Below are positions 10,570 through 20,909 of a stretch of 64,000 bases of DNA, in pieces. The DNA lies in assembly GCA_965112735.1 (NCBI GenBank), contig OZ218961.1:2976001-3040000 (forward strand), given 5' to 3'. This DNA is from Phaeosaccion multiseriatum. Its lineage: Eukaryota > Ochrophyta, other classes. The number at the start of each line of letters is the position of its first letter. Position 1 is the stretch's first letter. The notes under the pieces were generated by a model. That model was given only the letters and a program-made list of their open reading frames with translations. It made no database searches and was not told the DNA's origin. The position numbers were made by a program, and so were the translations under genes.

Positions 10570-12756
10570 ATGATGATGACTATGGAAGAAGCGCTGCAGC
10601 GGATTCAAGAGTGGCGTGATGAGAACAGCAGTGAGGTTGGCGAGAAGTATCTTTCGCTCTTGCTGGCAGCCGTGCTCTCCGCCATTGACTTTGACTCGAT
10701 GAAATGGCAGACGCACACCCCCCTCCACGCTCTAGCCAGCAAGAGCGCCCTGGAAGGCACGGGATCTCAAATGCAGGGAATCGTGAAGCTGCTGAAGGGC
10801 TTTGGACTGGACATCGATGCGGAACGAGGAAACAAAGACCTCGATCAGTGGGCTATTGATGAGAAGGGTGATGATGATGATGGTAAGACAGCGCTGATCC
10901 AAGCTGCACTGAATGGCCAATTCGCTTTGGTGCAGGGGCTCGTGGAGCAGGGTGCAGATGTGAACAAAAGTGATGATAGCGGCCTTGTTCCCTTGACTGC
11001 AGCTGCTGGTCCTGTAGACTTTGTAAGTGGTGCTTCCTACGGAAGTCACCCCGTGATCACGTCCTACCTTTTGGAGCATGGTGCAAGGGTGAAGGACAGC
11101 TTCGCCTTGCATAGGGCAGCAAAAGTCGGATGTCCTGAGTCTGTGAGGATACTGCTCAAGGCCGGGGCCGACGTGAATGAGCGAGACACCAGACGAGATC
11201 GGACACCAGTCCAGTTCTGCTGCGATTCTGCGAAGGAAATGGGCCCCATCAGCGAGAGAGTGGAGGCCCTGACCTTGTTGCTGGAAGCAGGAGCGGATTT
11301 GAGTGTGAAGGGTCCTGACGGCGACTCTCTCATGCATTACGCCGCTGAGGCCGGCCATAGTGAAGTCATCGACGTCCTCGTCAGTCAAGGGCTGGCGGTG
11401 GACACGAAGAACTCTAACCAACGCACTCCTCTTCACATTGCTGCCGTCAGTGGCAAGGCATCATCTATGAAGACGCTCATTCACCTTGGAGCCTCCCTCG
11501 ACGCTATTGATGCCAAGAAAAGCACACCGCTCCACAAGGCTCTGCGATACGGGAGGGTGGACGCTGCTGTGGAACTGATTGACGCGGGAGCCAACGTGAA
11601 CGTCAAGCGAGACGGTGGCATTGCGCCCATTCATTTTGCAGCGGCATGGGGCAATATAAAGCTTGCTTATCTCCTGCTGGAGGCTGGGGCTGAGATCGAC
11701 GCGCTGACCACCAAGGAGTTCAGCCCCTTGATGGTGTGCATGTCTCCTGCAAAGGGCGACAATGTTGCAGCCCTGCTTCGGCATGGAGGTTCGGGCAGGT
11801 GGTCGCGTAAAGCTCGGCCAGGGTCCAAGGAAGAAAGAGAGAACGTGGCGGCACTCCTGCTGGAAGTGGGCACTGCAGTCACCACGCCAGTCATGGCCTT
11901 GGCTAAGAAGAGCGATTGTGGGGACGTTATCGAGGCGTATATCAATGAGAAAAGGGATGCGCACTACTCTGCTCATCGCGTTTGCAATGCCATAGCTGGA
12001 CATATATCCGGCTCTGGCTACTCTGAGGCCGCCAAGGAGGGCCGTGTGGTGCGAGTACGCTTGGTGGACAGGACAACGGGCAAGAGCAAAGAGACGCAGT
12101 ACACACTGAGCATACCTCTGATGGAGCTGTTAATGGACAAGACTGAGCAAAGCAGAGGAAGAGGGGAGGGAGGAAGCGCTGACGGCTCGGACAGGCATGA
12201 CACGGCTGCAGGCAGTCTCTCCAATATGCTGAACCCGGCAGGGCGTGGCTTCATGGATATCAAAGGCAAGGCTCAGGGCAAAGGCGAGGGGAATGACAAG
12301 GGCATGACGATTGGTACCAGCAATAGCGACACCAAGGATGAGGTGGAGGTGACGTTCGACGGAGTGGACTTTACGGAGGAGGGTTTTGCGGCTGTGATGA
12401 AGTTCGTTACGACGGGGAGCGTCAAGAGTCTGCTTACCCGAGACCGCCATGGCCTGCTGAGTGTGGAGGGAGAGGCTGGCATCAATAGCAGCAGTAGCAG
12501 TAGCTCCAGTGCCAGTGGGGATGGAAGAGGGGGCAGGCGTAGTGGTACGGCATCAGGAGAGAAGACAAAGAGGGAGCACGTGAAGCTGTTCAACGATGTG
12601 AGGGCGCGACAGGCTCTGCAGGCAGCGGACTTCTTTTGCATCGAGGCCATGTCGAGGGAGGTGAAGGCGCTCATGACTCTGTACGGCTTCGAGCTGGGCA
12701 AGGAGACGAACGAGGATGTGGATGAGCCGCCCAGGAAGGAAAGGAGAATAGTATAG
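10570..12756 (+). CDS. Ankyrin-repeat protein with BTB-like C-terminal region
   Basis: Intronless gene of 728 aa. Translation probably begins at one of three consecutive ATGs from 10570, as the codon before them is TTG. Residues about 80-440 hold eight or more ankyrin repeats, for example TALIQAALNGQFALVQGLVEQGADVN, here cited by its start TALIQAALNGQ, then TPLHIAAVSGK, TPLHKALRYGR and APIHFAAAWGN. The C-terminal third is Gly/Ser-interrupted. It contains FTEEGFAAVMKFVTTGSV and VRARQALQAADFFCIEA, which resemble the end of a BTB fold and its following helices (a short tract gained for expression, then AAD.F.I..M). BTB-ankyrin proteins often act as Cullin-3 substrate adaptors, which is inference here. 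A Ser run (AGC)n lies near 12485-12510. Confidence 0.75.
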   Translation: MMMTMEEALQRIQEWRDENSSEVGEKYLSLLLAAVLSAIDFDSMKWQTHTPLHALASKSALEGTGSQMQGIVKLLKGFGLDIDAERGNKDLDQWAIDEKGDDDDGKTALIQAALNGQFALVQGLVEQGADVNKSDDSGLVPLTAAAGPVDFVSGASYGSHPVITSYLLEHGARVKDSFALHRAAKVGCPESVRILLKAGADVNERDTRRDRTPVQFCCDSAKEMGPISERVEALTLLLEAGADLSVKGPDGDSLMHYAAEAGHSEVIDVLVSQGLAVDTKNSNQRTPLHIAAVSGKASSMKTLIHLGASLDAIDAKKSTPLHKALRYGRVDAAVELIDAGANVNVKRDGGIAPIHFAAAWGNIKLAYLLLEAGAEIDALTTKEFSPLMVCMSPAKGDNVAALLRHGGSGRWSRKARPGSKEERENVAALLLEVGTAVTTPVMALAKKSDCGDVIEAYINEKRDAHYSAHRVCNAIAGHISGSGYSEAAKEGRVVRVRLVDRTTGKSKETQYTLSIPLMELLMDKTEQSRGRGEGGSADGSDRHDTAAGSLSNMLNPAGRGFMDIKGKAQGKGEGNDKGMTIGTSNSDTKDEVEVTFDGVDFTEEGFAAVMKFVTTGSVKSLLTRDRHGLLSVEGEAGINSSSSSSSSASGDGRGGRRSGTASGEKTKREHVKLFNDVRARQALQAADFFCIEAMSREVKALMTLYGFELGKETNEDVDEPPRKERRIV

Positions 12757-13370
12757 CTAAGAGGAACTAGTGAGGATGGGAGAGGGAGAGGATGGGGCAG
12801 TGGCTGGCTGGCTGCGTTGAAGAGTTTTTGTGCAGCTCATGTGAAACTCAAGATCATTTCTTATTCTCCTGACACACTTGGTCTTTTTCTTTTTGAAGGC
12901 ATCCGCACAGATCGGAGAGAAGAAAGAATTGGGGTGTTCGTTCCATTCTGAAGCAAAGTAAGAATCAAGGGGCAACGAGTGTACAGACATGTATACACAT
13001 AAATATATGCATAAATAATATGTATATATAATAATATAAGGGGGGGGTGTAAGAAAGGTAGGAGTACGGTCACGAATTGCTTGGGGTTGCTCCTCTTTTC
13101 GGGCCCGTACTGAACCAGTGAGGGCGGTGTTTGTTTTTCGTGCATCCGCTGCTGAAAGCGCTATACCCCCCCCCCCCCCCTATGTATGTACAAGCCTTCA
13201 CCCTCCTGGTGGTAGGCGCGCTTCCTCCCCGCTCTACTTACAATGCTACCATTACTAGCTCGCTGCAATAGTTTAAATGGTGGTGCCGTTGGTGCTCCGT
13301 CCACACCCTTTCCTTCACCGCTACGATACGCTACACCTTCTGAAGAGACCGGCCACCATCACTTTGCTCT
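12757..13370. other. Intergenic tail-to-tail gap
   Basis: This gap separates two convergent genes and holds an AT-rich patch with TATATA runs (12995-13040), a G run near 13041 and a pure C run near 13166-13179. No gene is seen. The AT-rich patch may contain the 3' processing signals of both neighbours. Confidence 0.5.
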
Positions 13371-15595
13371 TCACAGAATAACGCGGTCTCGCTGCGCCTG
13401 CTCCTGCTCCGTCCGAGCCTCGGCGAGAGTTCGCTGCCTAGGGCGATCCTCCACGACAGACGCAGCCGAGGTCTGACCGCCCCACGTCGTGTCTGCCACT
13501 CCTTTCACGGCCCCGTTGCTCATTGTGGTCCATTCTGTAACGTCAAGCCCTCCCTCCACATCCTCCTCAAACATTTCGATGCCTCTGACGCTCCCCGTCG
13601 AAACCGCCGGGAGGCGATGGTGACGATGGGCACCACCACGCCCACTCGTAGCAGAGTTTGATGCCTGGTGGTGGTGGTGGTGGTCGGGAACATAGAGGAC
13701 GGTTACCGCCGCCCCTACCGCCGCTACAGCTGCACAGATGAGGAGCACGGGTGCGACTCCCCATGAGGCCGCGAGCTCTCTGAATCCCAAGGTTCCGATG
13801 AGAGCCCCAAGCTTGCCTGCAGCGGCAGACACACCACTCAGCGATCCCCGCACCTCCTCTGGGAACACGAGGGAAGGGAAGATGAAGGTCGTCGAGTTGG
13901 GGCCGAAGTTGCTAAAGAGGAAGGTCAGGCAGTAGCAAATCACAATGAAGAACTTGTTGGCAGAAAGCACCAGGCCATCGATGCAGGAGCCGACCAGGGC
14001 AAAGAGAAGCGCGATGATGATAAATCCTTGCAGCTGCATTCGCTGTGGCCCCATGCGTTTCATCATGCCCACCGCCAAATAGTAACCGGGCAGCGCCACA
14101 AGAGCAACGAGAGCATCCACCCCAGCGAGAGCTCGATACCGATCATCCAGCGAGTTAAACACGTCTTCCAATACGGCGGTTTGCGTGAGAGTGTTGCCGT
14201 AGAAGGTGATGTCAAAGAGGAACCAAGCGCCCGCAGTACCCACCAGTGTCTTGGCCAGCTCCTGATGCTGTAGGGCGGCCCAAATCTGCCCCGCGGAATG
14301 CCCCGTGTCCTCCTCCTCCTCCTCCTCCTCCCCTTCCTCCCCCTCCTCCCCCTCCCCGTCTTCCTCTTCCTTCCCGTCTTCCTCCTCCTCTTCGTCTTGT
14401 TCCCAGTTGGGTCTACGGAGGGTCCCATTGTGACGCAGCGGAGTCCGCAGCGTCTGTTCTGAATCTGAGTCTGACATCGAGCTCGACGCCAACGCCTCGC
14501 GCGCAGCTCCTTCTCCCTCCCGGATCTCTTCGTATCGAGGGCCGCGTCTATCGTTGCTGTCCCTCTGGTGTTCCTGCTGCGAGTGGGCGTGCATCTGCTG
14601 CAGTGCGTCTGGCCCTCCGACGACGTGATGCGAGTGAGGGTGAGGGGCGTGATGGTGGTGTCGACGTGTCCAGGCCACCCCGGCCAAGAGGAGGGGCCCG
14701 ACACCACCGAGACCCAGACCGAGTCGCCACACCAAAGACAAATCTACACCCATGATCAAGAGCAGCCAGTACACGAGCGGCACCAAGAGATAACCAATGC
14801 CCTGAAAGCTGAAGCAGATGGCGACTGCCTTAGCCCCCTCCTCTTCCCCGCCGCCTCCCTCTCCCCCGTTTCCTCCCTCTAGCCCTCCTCCTCCTCCTCC
14901 TCCTCCTCCTCCTGTTCCTGCTGCTGCGGCTGCTTCTGCTTCTTCCCCTATCGATGCCGTTGCAGCCACCTCCGGTGCTGAAATGCCCAACGGACCCCCT
15001 CGCTGTCCGTGAGATGCTTCGCGCTGACTAGCGCTCTCTCTCGCGATTGTAGATGCCAATGGGTACACACCTTATACAGGAATGAGGGAAGGGCGGCCGT
15101 GAGGGAGGTGTAGTGGACGTATACAGAAAGAAAGAGAAGAAGTGAGAGGAAAGGGGAAATCAATCATCAGACTTAATGACTCTTCTCACCTCCCGCTCCG
15201 ACCCCGAGAATTGTCCTCCACATAGCCAGCTGCAGAGCAAGACTGTAAGACCCGAAGCCAGAGCTCCAAGTTAGCAACGCCGAGCCGAAGGCTCCGATCG
15301 CGCAGAGCAGTAGCGACACACTGAGAGCGGGGAGTCTGCCCATCCAGTCCGCACAGAAGCCGAACAACAGCTGCCCAAAAATCATACCGAGGATCAGAGA
15401 GCTGCTGCAGACCGTGTCGGCGGAGGTGCTGTCACCATAGAGCCCATCTGTGATGGCAAGCGTCAAGCCAATGTTCACCACGTTAAAGCTGATAAACAGG
15501 TTGGCCAGGGAGGCCAGGGCGAGTGCCGATAGCCGCCAACCACCCCCCCTCAGCTCCCGTCGTCTGCAGGGCGCCACTGTGATAACCCTCTCCAT
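13371..15595 (-). CDS. Major facilitator phosphate:H+ symporter, PHO84/PHT1-like
   Basis: Two exons, 15595-15190 and 15070-13371, joined in phase 1, give about 701 aa. The first exon carries the first helices: NLFISFNVVNIGLTLAITD, the GQLLFGFCADWMGR loop typical of MFS, and ends in the signature GVGAGG that continues as VYPLAS in exon 2. The second half has the PHS-family signature FSNFGPNSTTFIFPSLVFP followed by RGSLSGVSAAAGKLGALIG. Such proteins import inorganic phosphate with protons across the plasma membrane. The central cytoplasmic loop is unusually long, His-rich (HHHHAPHPHSHH) and then very acidic from a (TCC)n tract. The acidic position in the usual GG[DE]YPLS motif is valine here. 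The gene is divergent from the Cys-rich surface-protein gene, 334 bp away. Confidence 0.87.
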
Positions 15596-15929
15596 CTCCT
15601 CCGCTTCGTTTGTGTTCGTCGGTTCGATAGTTCTGCGTCGTCGCCAAAACTGAGAGTACCAACGCGCGCAGAAGGCCTACTGTATCCAGCTGATCAGAGG
15701 GGGGGGGACATACGGCAGCTACGAGGTACGTGGGTGGGGTACCCGTCGAAAATCTTCGTTAAATTGCTATTGATACTATGCGATTGAGACGATATCTTGA
15801 GACCGGCACCCCGGTCGAAATAATCTCGCATCAATCAATACAAGCGCGGGAGACTGTCTCTTTCCATTCAAAAAGTGTGAAGGAAAGCCCTCACTTCCCG
15901 ATTGCCTTCTCCTTCCTTTTGCTCTTGCC

Positions 15930-18900
15930 ATGGTTTTATTCAAGGGCGCTTGTGCTGTCTTCGTGGGTCTTCTGCTCGCGGATCCAGCAGCAGCTGGCAG
16001 CAGCTTTAGGAAGAGCAAGAGCGGCAGCGGCAGTAAGAAAGACAGGAGCGCCAGCAGTGGTAAGAAGAGCGACAGCGGCGGCGAAAAGAACGGCAGCGGT
16101 AGCAAGAAGAGTGGTGAGAGAGAGTTAGTCGGGAAGGGTATGAATGGATGATGTGGGGATGGTTGTCCTCCTGTTTGCATCCTCGTTCGCTCGCTCAAGC
16201 ACTTCCCCCTTGTCACTCTCTCACTTTTCTCACTCATTGATTCAATGACTCGCTCACCCGTGGCCTTTGTCACTCACACCATCATCAACCCGGCCTAATC
16301 CCTCACTTGCTCACTCAATTTCTCACTTACCCGCTCTCTCAATTCCCTCACTCACTTCCTCACTCCCTTGCTCACTTACTTGCTCACTTACTTGCTCACT
16401 CACTTGCTCACTTACCCGCCCTCTCCATTCCCTCACTCATCACCCACACGTAAAATTCCTTCCTCGCTCCGCTTCAGGTTCATCGACTGGCTCTCCTTCT
16501 CCAGTATGGACGGACCCACCTTCTCCCGTATGGACGGACCCACCTTCTCCCGTGTGGACAGCCCCACCTTCTCCCGTGTGGACGGACCCACCTTCTCCGG
16601 TGTGGACAGCCCCACCTTCTCCCGTTTGGACGGACCGCCCAGCTCCGGTACCGACGCACCCCCCTTCTCCCATATGGACCAAAGCCCCTTCTCCTCCGGT
16701 GCCTGTCTGCGAGCCAGATGCCTGCATCGCCCAATGCGCCGAGTACGGTGAAACATGCTACACCGCAGAGAGCTACTGCTCTGACACCAAGAGTGGTGCC
16801 GCACCCGCCGATTGCAACCCCCACGGCTGCGGCAGCTCCTGCCGTCTCTGCGGCCCCGACGTGATGACAGAGAACGGTCTCCCTCTGCTCTGCCCCAAGG
16901 ACGACTGCGCCTCTCCCACCCCGACCCCAACGGCCCCGACTCCGATGTTACCTCCGACAAAGGTGCGCGTTGGTTTATCGTCTCTCGTCGCTGTCTGTCC
17001 ACATACGACTTATGTTATCCGTTGTTGTTGCATGTGTGGAGTGCTGGTACAGAGGCGTCGCTCTCAGTTCAGTCCTATGGGTAGAGTCTCTCGTGTATCG
17101 CACCGGCCGATGGGCATCGCTGCTGGACTTCGACTGTTGATCAGTGTTGGGGATTGCCGTGTCCTTGTGGTGTGGTTGTGGTGATGTATTGATGTATAGA
17201 CATGTCTGTTCGAGACTCAGCAGCCCTGTTTGGGTCGCATCGTTGTCTGTTGTCTTGTGTAGTGATGCATGTCCTCGGAAAACCACATACTGTATCTGTC
17301 CGATACCCAACTTATCTGTGGATACCCAAGTATCTGCTGAGTCTGACCACAGCGTGATGTGTGGCCGACGCAGCATCACAGTTGGCAGTCGTTGTTGATT
17401 AACGATATTACTTTAACCTCCGCTACTCTCTCTTTGTTCGCTCCAGGCCCCAGCCGCGGCCACGCACGCACCCACACCCTCACCAACGACCGCGGCTCCC
17501 ACGCACGCACCCACACCCGCACCAACGACCGCGGCTCCCACGCACGCACCCACACCCGCACCAACAACCGCGGCTCCAACGCACGCACCCACACCCGCAC
17601 CAACGACCGCGGTTCCAACGCACGCACCCACACCCGCACCAACGACCGCGGCTCCCACGCACGCACCCACACCCGCACCAACGACCGCGGCTCCCACGCA
17701 CGCACCCACACCCGCACCAACGACCGCGGCTCCAACGCACGCACCCACACCCGCACCAACGACCGCGGCTCCCACGCACGCACCCACACCCGCACCAACG
17801 ACCGCGGTTCCAACGCACGCACCCACACCCGCACCAACGACCGCGGTTCCAACGCACGCACCCACACCCGCACCAACGACCGCGGTTCCAACGCACGCAC
17901 CCACACCTATAGCAACGTGCATCGAGGAGCATGACGAGTGCGCCTTTGAGTGCGAGAGGAGCGAATCCGGCAAGCCCTGCTTCACCGACCCCAGCTGCTT
18001 GGACTCGGAGGTTTCCAACGTGGGATGCAACGCCGAAGGCCTTGGTCAAACGTGCCGCTACTGCGGTCCCTCCATGACGGACTTACACGAAGGCGTTACC
18101 ATTGACTGCCCGGTGTACTGCCCCTTCACCCCGGCTCCCTTGCTGCCCGCCACAGTGGTGAGTGCTGCTGGTTTCCAGTTTCCCGGCGTCTGCCGCTCTA
18201 TGCTCCTACGGTGTTCCTCATAGGCGGCTGTATAGGGTGGAGTAGAGGCTTTGTCTGTCGCCGCCTGCGGGCCTTGCGGGTCGATGCGGCTGACATCATT
18301 TACTGTTGACCGCCCCTCGATTGCCTAGCTTGTGACGCCCTTGTCCTTTGTTGCGTTGTTACTCCACCCCTTCCTCGCTCTTCAGGCACCCACCGCGCCG
18401 ACTGTTGATGTCCCAGCTCAGACAGAAGCACCTGTAGCTGTGGAGTCACAAGTAACGGAAGCACCGGCAGCTGCGGAGACGGAAGCAACGGAAACACCGG
18501 TAGCTGTGGAGACACAAGCACCGGAAGCACCGGTAGCTGTGGAGACGGAGGCACCTATCACGAGCGGTGAGACTCGTATGACTTACTGACTTATGACTTA
18601 CTGACTTACTGACTTATGGAGTCGTCCCTCGGCATGTGCAGTGTTGTTTCTCATGTCGCGTTAACCTTTTGCCCCATGCCCTAACTGCCACCGTTGATTC
18701 AAGCCCCTGCCTGCTCACCCAGCTCTGCGCTGCGCTGCTCGTCGCTCTGTGCTCGCTTTCCTCCTTTCGCAGACTCTCCTGACTGCATTCCCGATGCATG
18801 CTACGAGGCCTGCATGGCCGAGGGTGACGACAAGGGCTGCGTGACAGAGCCCGCGTGCTCTGAAGAGGGAGGAGGAGCTTTGGTCGGATGCAACGCTTAC

Positions 18901-19297
18901 GGCTTGGGCCAGAACTGCCGTTTCTGCGGTCCTTCCATGGAGAGTACCTACGGAGTCGTAGTGGAGTGCCCCGCGGCCTGCGACGCAACACCCACCCCTG
19001 CGCCCTCAACTGTGGCCCCGGTCTGGGTAGCACCTGAAAGTGAGGTATGTGCATGTGTGTATGCACCCTGCAATTGGCAGAGTCGGGGCAGGGTAGGCGT
19101 GTGCTCAGAGCAATCAGCGTGGTTGTTTGCAGTCGTTGACGCCGTTGTTGTTGTGGTGCGGTCCTCCTCCTTTGCTCGCGCTGAAGGCACCCGCCGTACC
19201 ACTTACCGAGGCCCCAGTCGAGACGGAGGCCCCAGTGACGGTGAGAAGAGTCGGGAAACTATATTGACTATGGGAATCACCCTAAGAATTACGTTAT

Positions 19298-19357
<60 letters not shown>

Positions 19358-19780
19358 GGTGGGTGCGGAGAGTGGGAGGGATGTGCATCGAGGATCGGTT
19401 CTCTTGTTGAGTTGAGGTATTGTGTGATGTTTGATCGACGTGGGCATCACCGTTGACACCCTTGTTGTGGACCTGCTGCGCGCCCCTTTCTCCCGCTTTC
19501 AGGCCCCCACCGTACCACCAACCGAGACACCTACAAAGGCCCCCACCGTACCACCAACCAATGCACCAACCCAGGCACCTACAAAGACTCCGACCACTCC
19601 CCCTACACCCGCGCCCACGGATGTTTCGGATTGCTGTGATCTGGACAGGCTTACGGCCGCGGATGAGGAATACCTCGCGCTGTACGACAAGACGCTGATC
19701 TGCGACGAGCAGTGCCTGGACGATACCCTAAACCTCGAGTAAGTTGCACCACGTGGCGCTTTTCATGGCTACGCTTTGGC

Positions 19781-19833
<53 letters not shown>

Positions 19834-20272
19834 GTGTACCTCCCTCCCTCCCTCCCTCCCTCCCCTCAGGCACTGCGCGATGTGGGACCTTGGGGCCACT
19901 TGCCGGGCCTGCTACAACGCAGGTGGAACCAAGACCTACCTCGCCGACCAGCTCGCGATGGGCAACACGCTCACCTGCGACGATCTCAACATGTGCGCCG
20001 GTGAGGTGTGCGAGCCGCTCGACACTGAGGCGACTATCGAAGCGGACGGTGACATCACTCCTGGTGGAGGAAGCCTGCGGTCAGGGGAGTCAGGATCGAC
20101 TTCAGGCACCGCTTCTAGTGCTTCCTCCGCCCCCGGGCTTTCCGGAGGATCCATCGCAGGCATTACGGTGGCGTGTGCGGTGGTTGTGGGTGTGGGAGCG
20201 GTGGTGGCGATGAAGAAGAGAGCAGCCCTTAAAGCGATGCCGGAGGATGTCGCGGGCGAGGACGTCAACTAA
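15930..20272 (+). CDS. Cys-rich modular surface protein, paralogue of the first gene
   Basis: Eight exons: 15930-16113, 16478-16962, 17447-18157, 18386-18566, 18773-19044, 19187-19240, 19503-19738, 19870-20272, total 841 aa with all phases closing. A signal peptide ([23 protein letters not shown]) is followed by a Ser/Lys/Gly-rich basic segment, a PSPVWT-repeat linker, and three Cys-rich modules separated by Thr/Pro/Ala linkers. The modules have the core GLGQ[NT]CR[FY]CGPSM or a variant ([12 protein letters not shown]). Then come the terminal Cys-rich domain ([19 protein letters not shown], then [15 protein letters not shown]) and one C-terminal transmembrane helix. Unlike the first gene it has no FAS1 domain. 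It is probably a type I cell-surface or wall-associated glycoprotein with extended linkers. The third module and the last two exons are almost identical in DNA to those of the first gene. Confidence 0.85.
17456..17907 (+). repeat. 39-bp coding minisatellite
   Basis: About twelve near-perfect 39-bp copies start acgcacgcacccacacc. Each adds 13 residues of the type [13 protein letters not shown] to the surface protein. Because 39 is a multiple of three, copy-number change keeps the frame, so linker length can vary without destroying the protein. Point differences among copies are mostly ggctcc versus ggttcc. Confidence 0.92.
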
Positions 20273-20404
20273 AGGCACAGATATATGTGTGTGTGAGGGG
20301 GGGGTACTTCTACGTGTTTGCAGGTGGTTCGTGGTGATGGCATGACGAAGTAGTAGTAGTAGTAGTAGCAGCACCACCACCACCACCACCAGCACCACCA
20401 CCAC

Positions 20405-20465
<61 letters not shown>

Positions 20466-20909
20466 CGTCGTCGTCGTGGTGGTGATGGTGGTGGTTGGCA
20501 GTCTCCCACACCCCCCGCCCCTCTCCCGAAGAACTTCATTAAACTTCATTTTATTAAAGTTCAAGAGACCCCTTGATACCTGATCGGAACTAATTGCTAC
20601 GACAGCTGCCGACGTGTGTGTAGCACTGTGGGCGATGGAAAGGAAAAAAAAGGAGAGAATCGACCCATTTTAGGAGGCGTACCGCGGACTGCCATCGCCG
20701 TTACAGAAATCTTTTGGGAAGCTCTGCGCCCTATGCCAGCCTGAAGTGGGAGGGGAAGAAGCCCAGATGCACTCGGAGCTAGAGATATAGAGCGAGAATA
20801 GAGTGGCAGCAAGGACCTAAGGAGAGAGAAGGGAGCGCAGAGAGACCGAGAAGGGAGAGAGAGAGCATGTGAAGAATGGAGAAGTAGCAGCAGCAGGGGA
20901 GGTGCTATT
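20273..20909. other. Intergenic region with compound trinucleotide repeat
   Basis: The stretch 20346-20480 is a compound (TAG)n, (CAC)n, (CAG)n, (TAG)n, (TCG)n repeat. The rest, up to the ATG at 20910, is purine-rich (gagagag around 20820-20870) and probably serves as promoter and 5' leader of the pentaspan gene. No gene is seen. Confidence 0.6.

Noticed and set aside
17376-18049. Three overlapping long minus-strand frames opposite the surface-protein gene
   Set aside because: The 39-bp repeat is a multiple of three and free of stops in several frames. The plus-strand frame alone joins flanking Cys-rich exons in phase.
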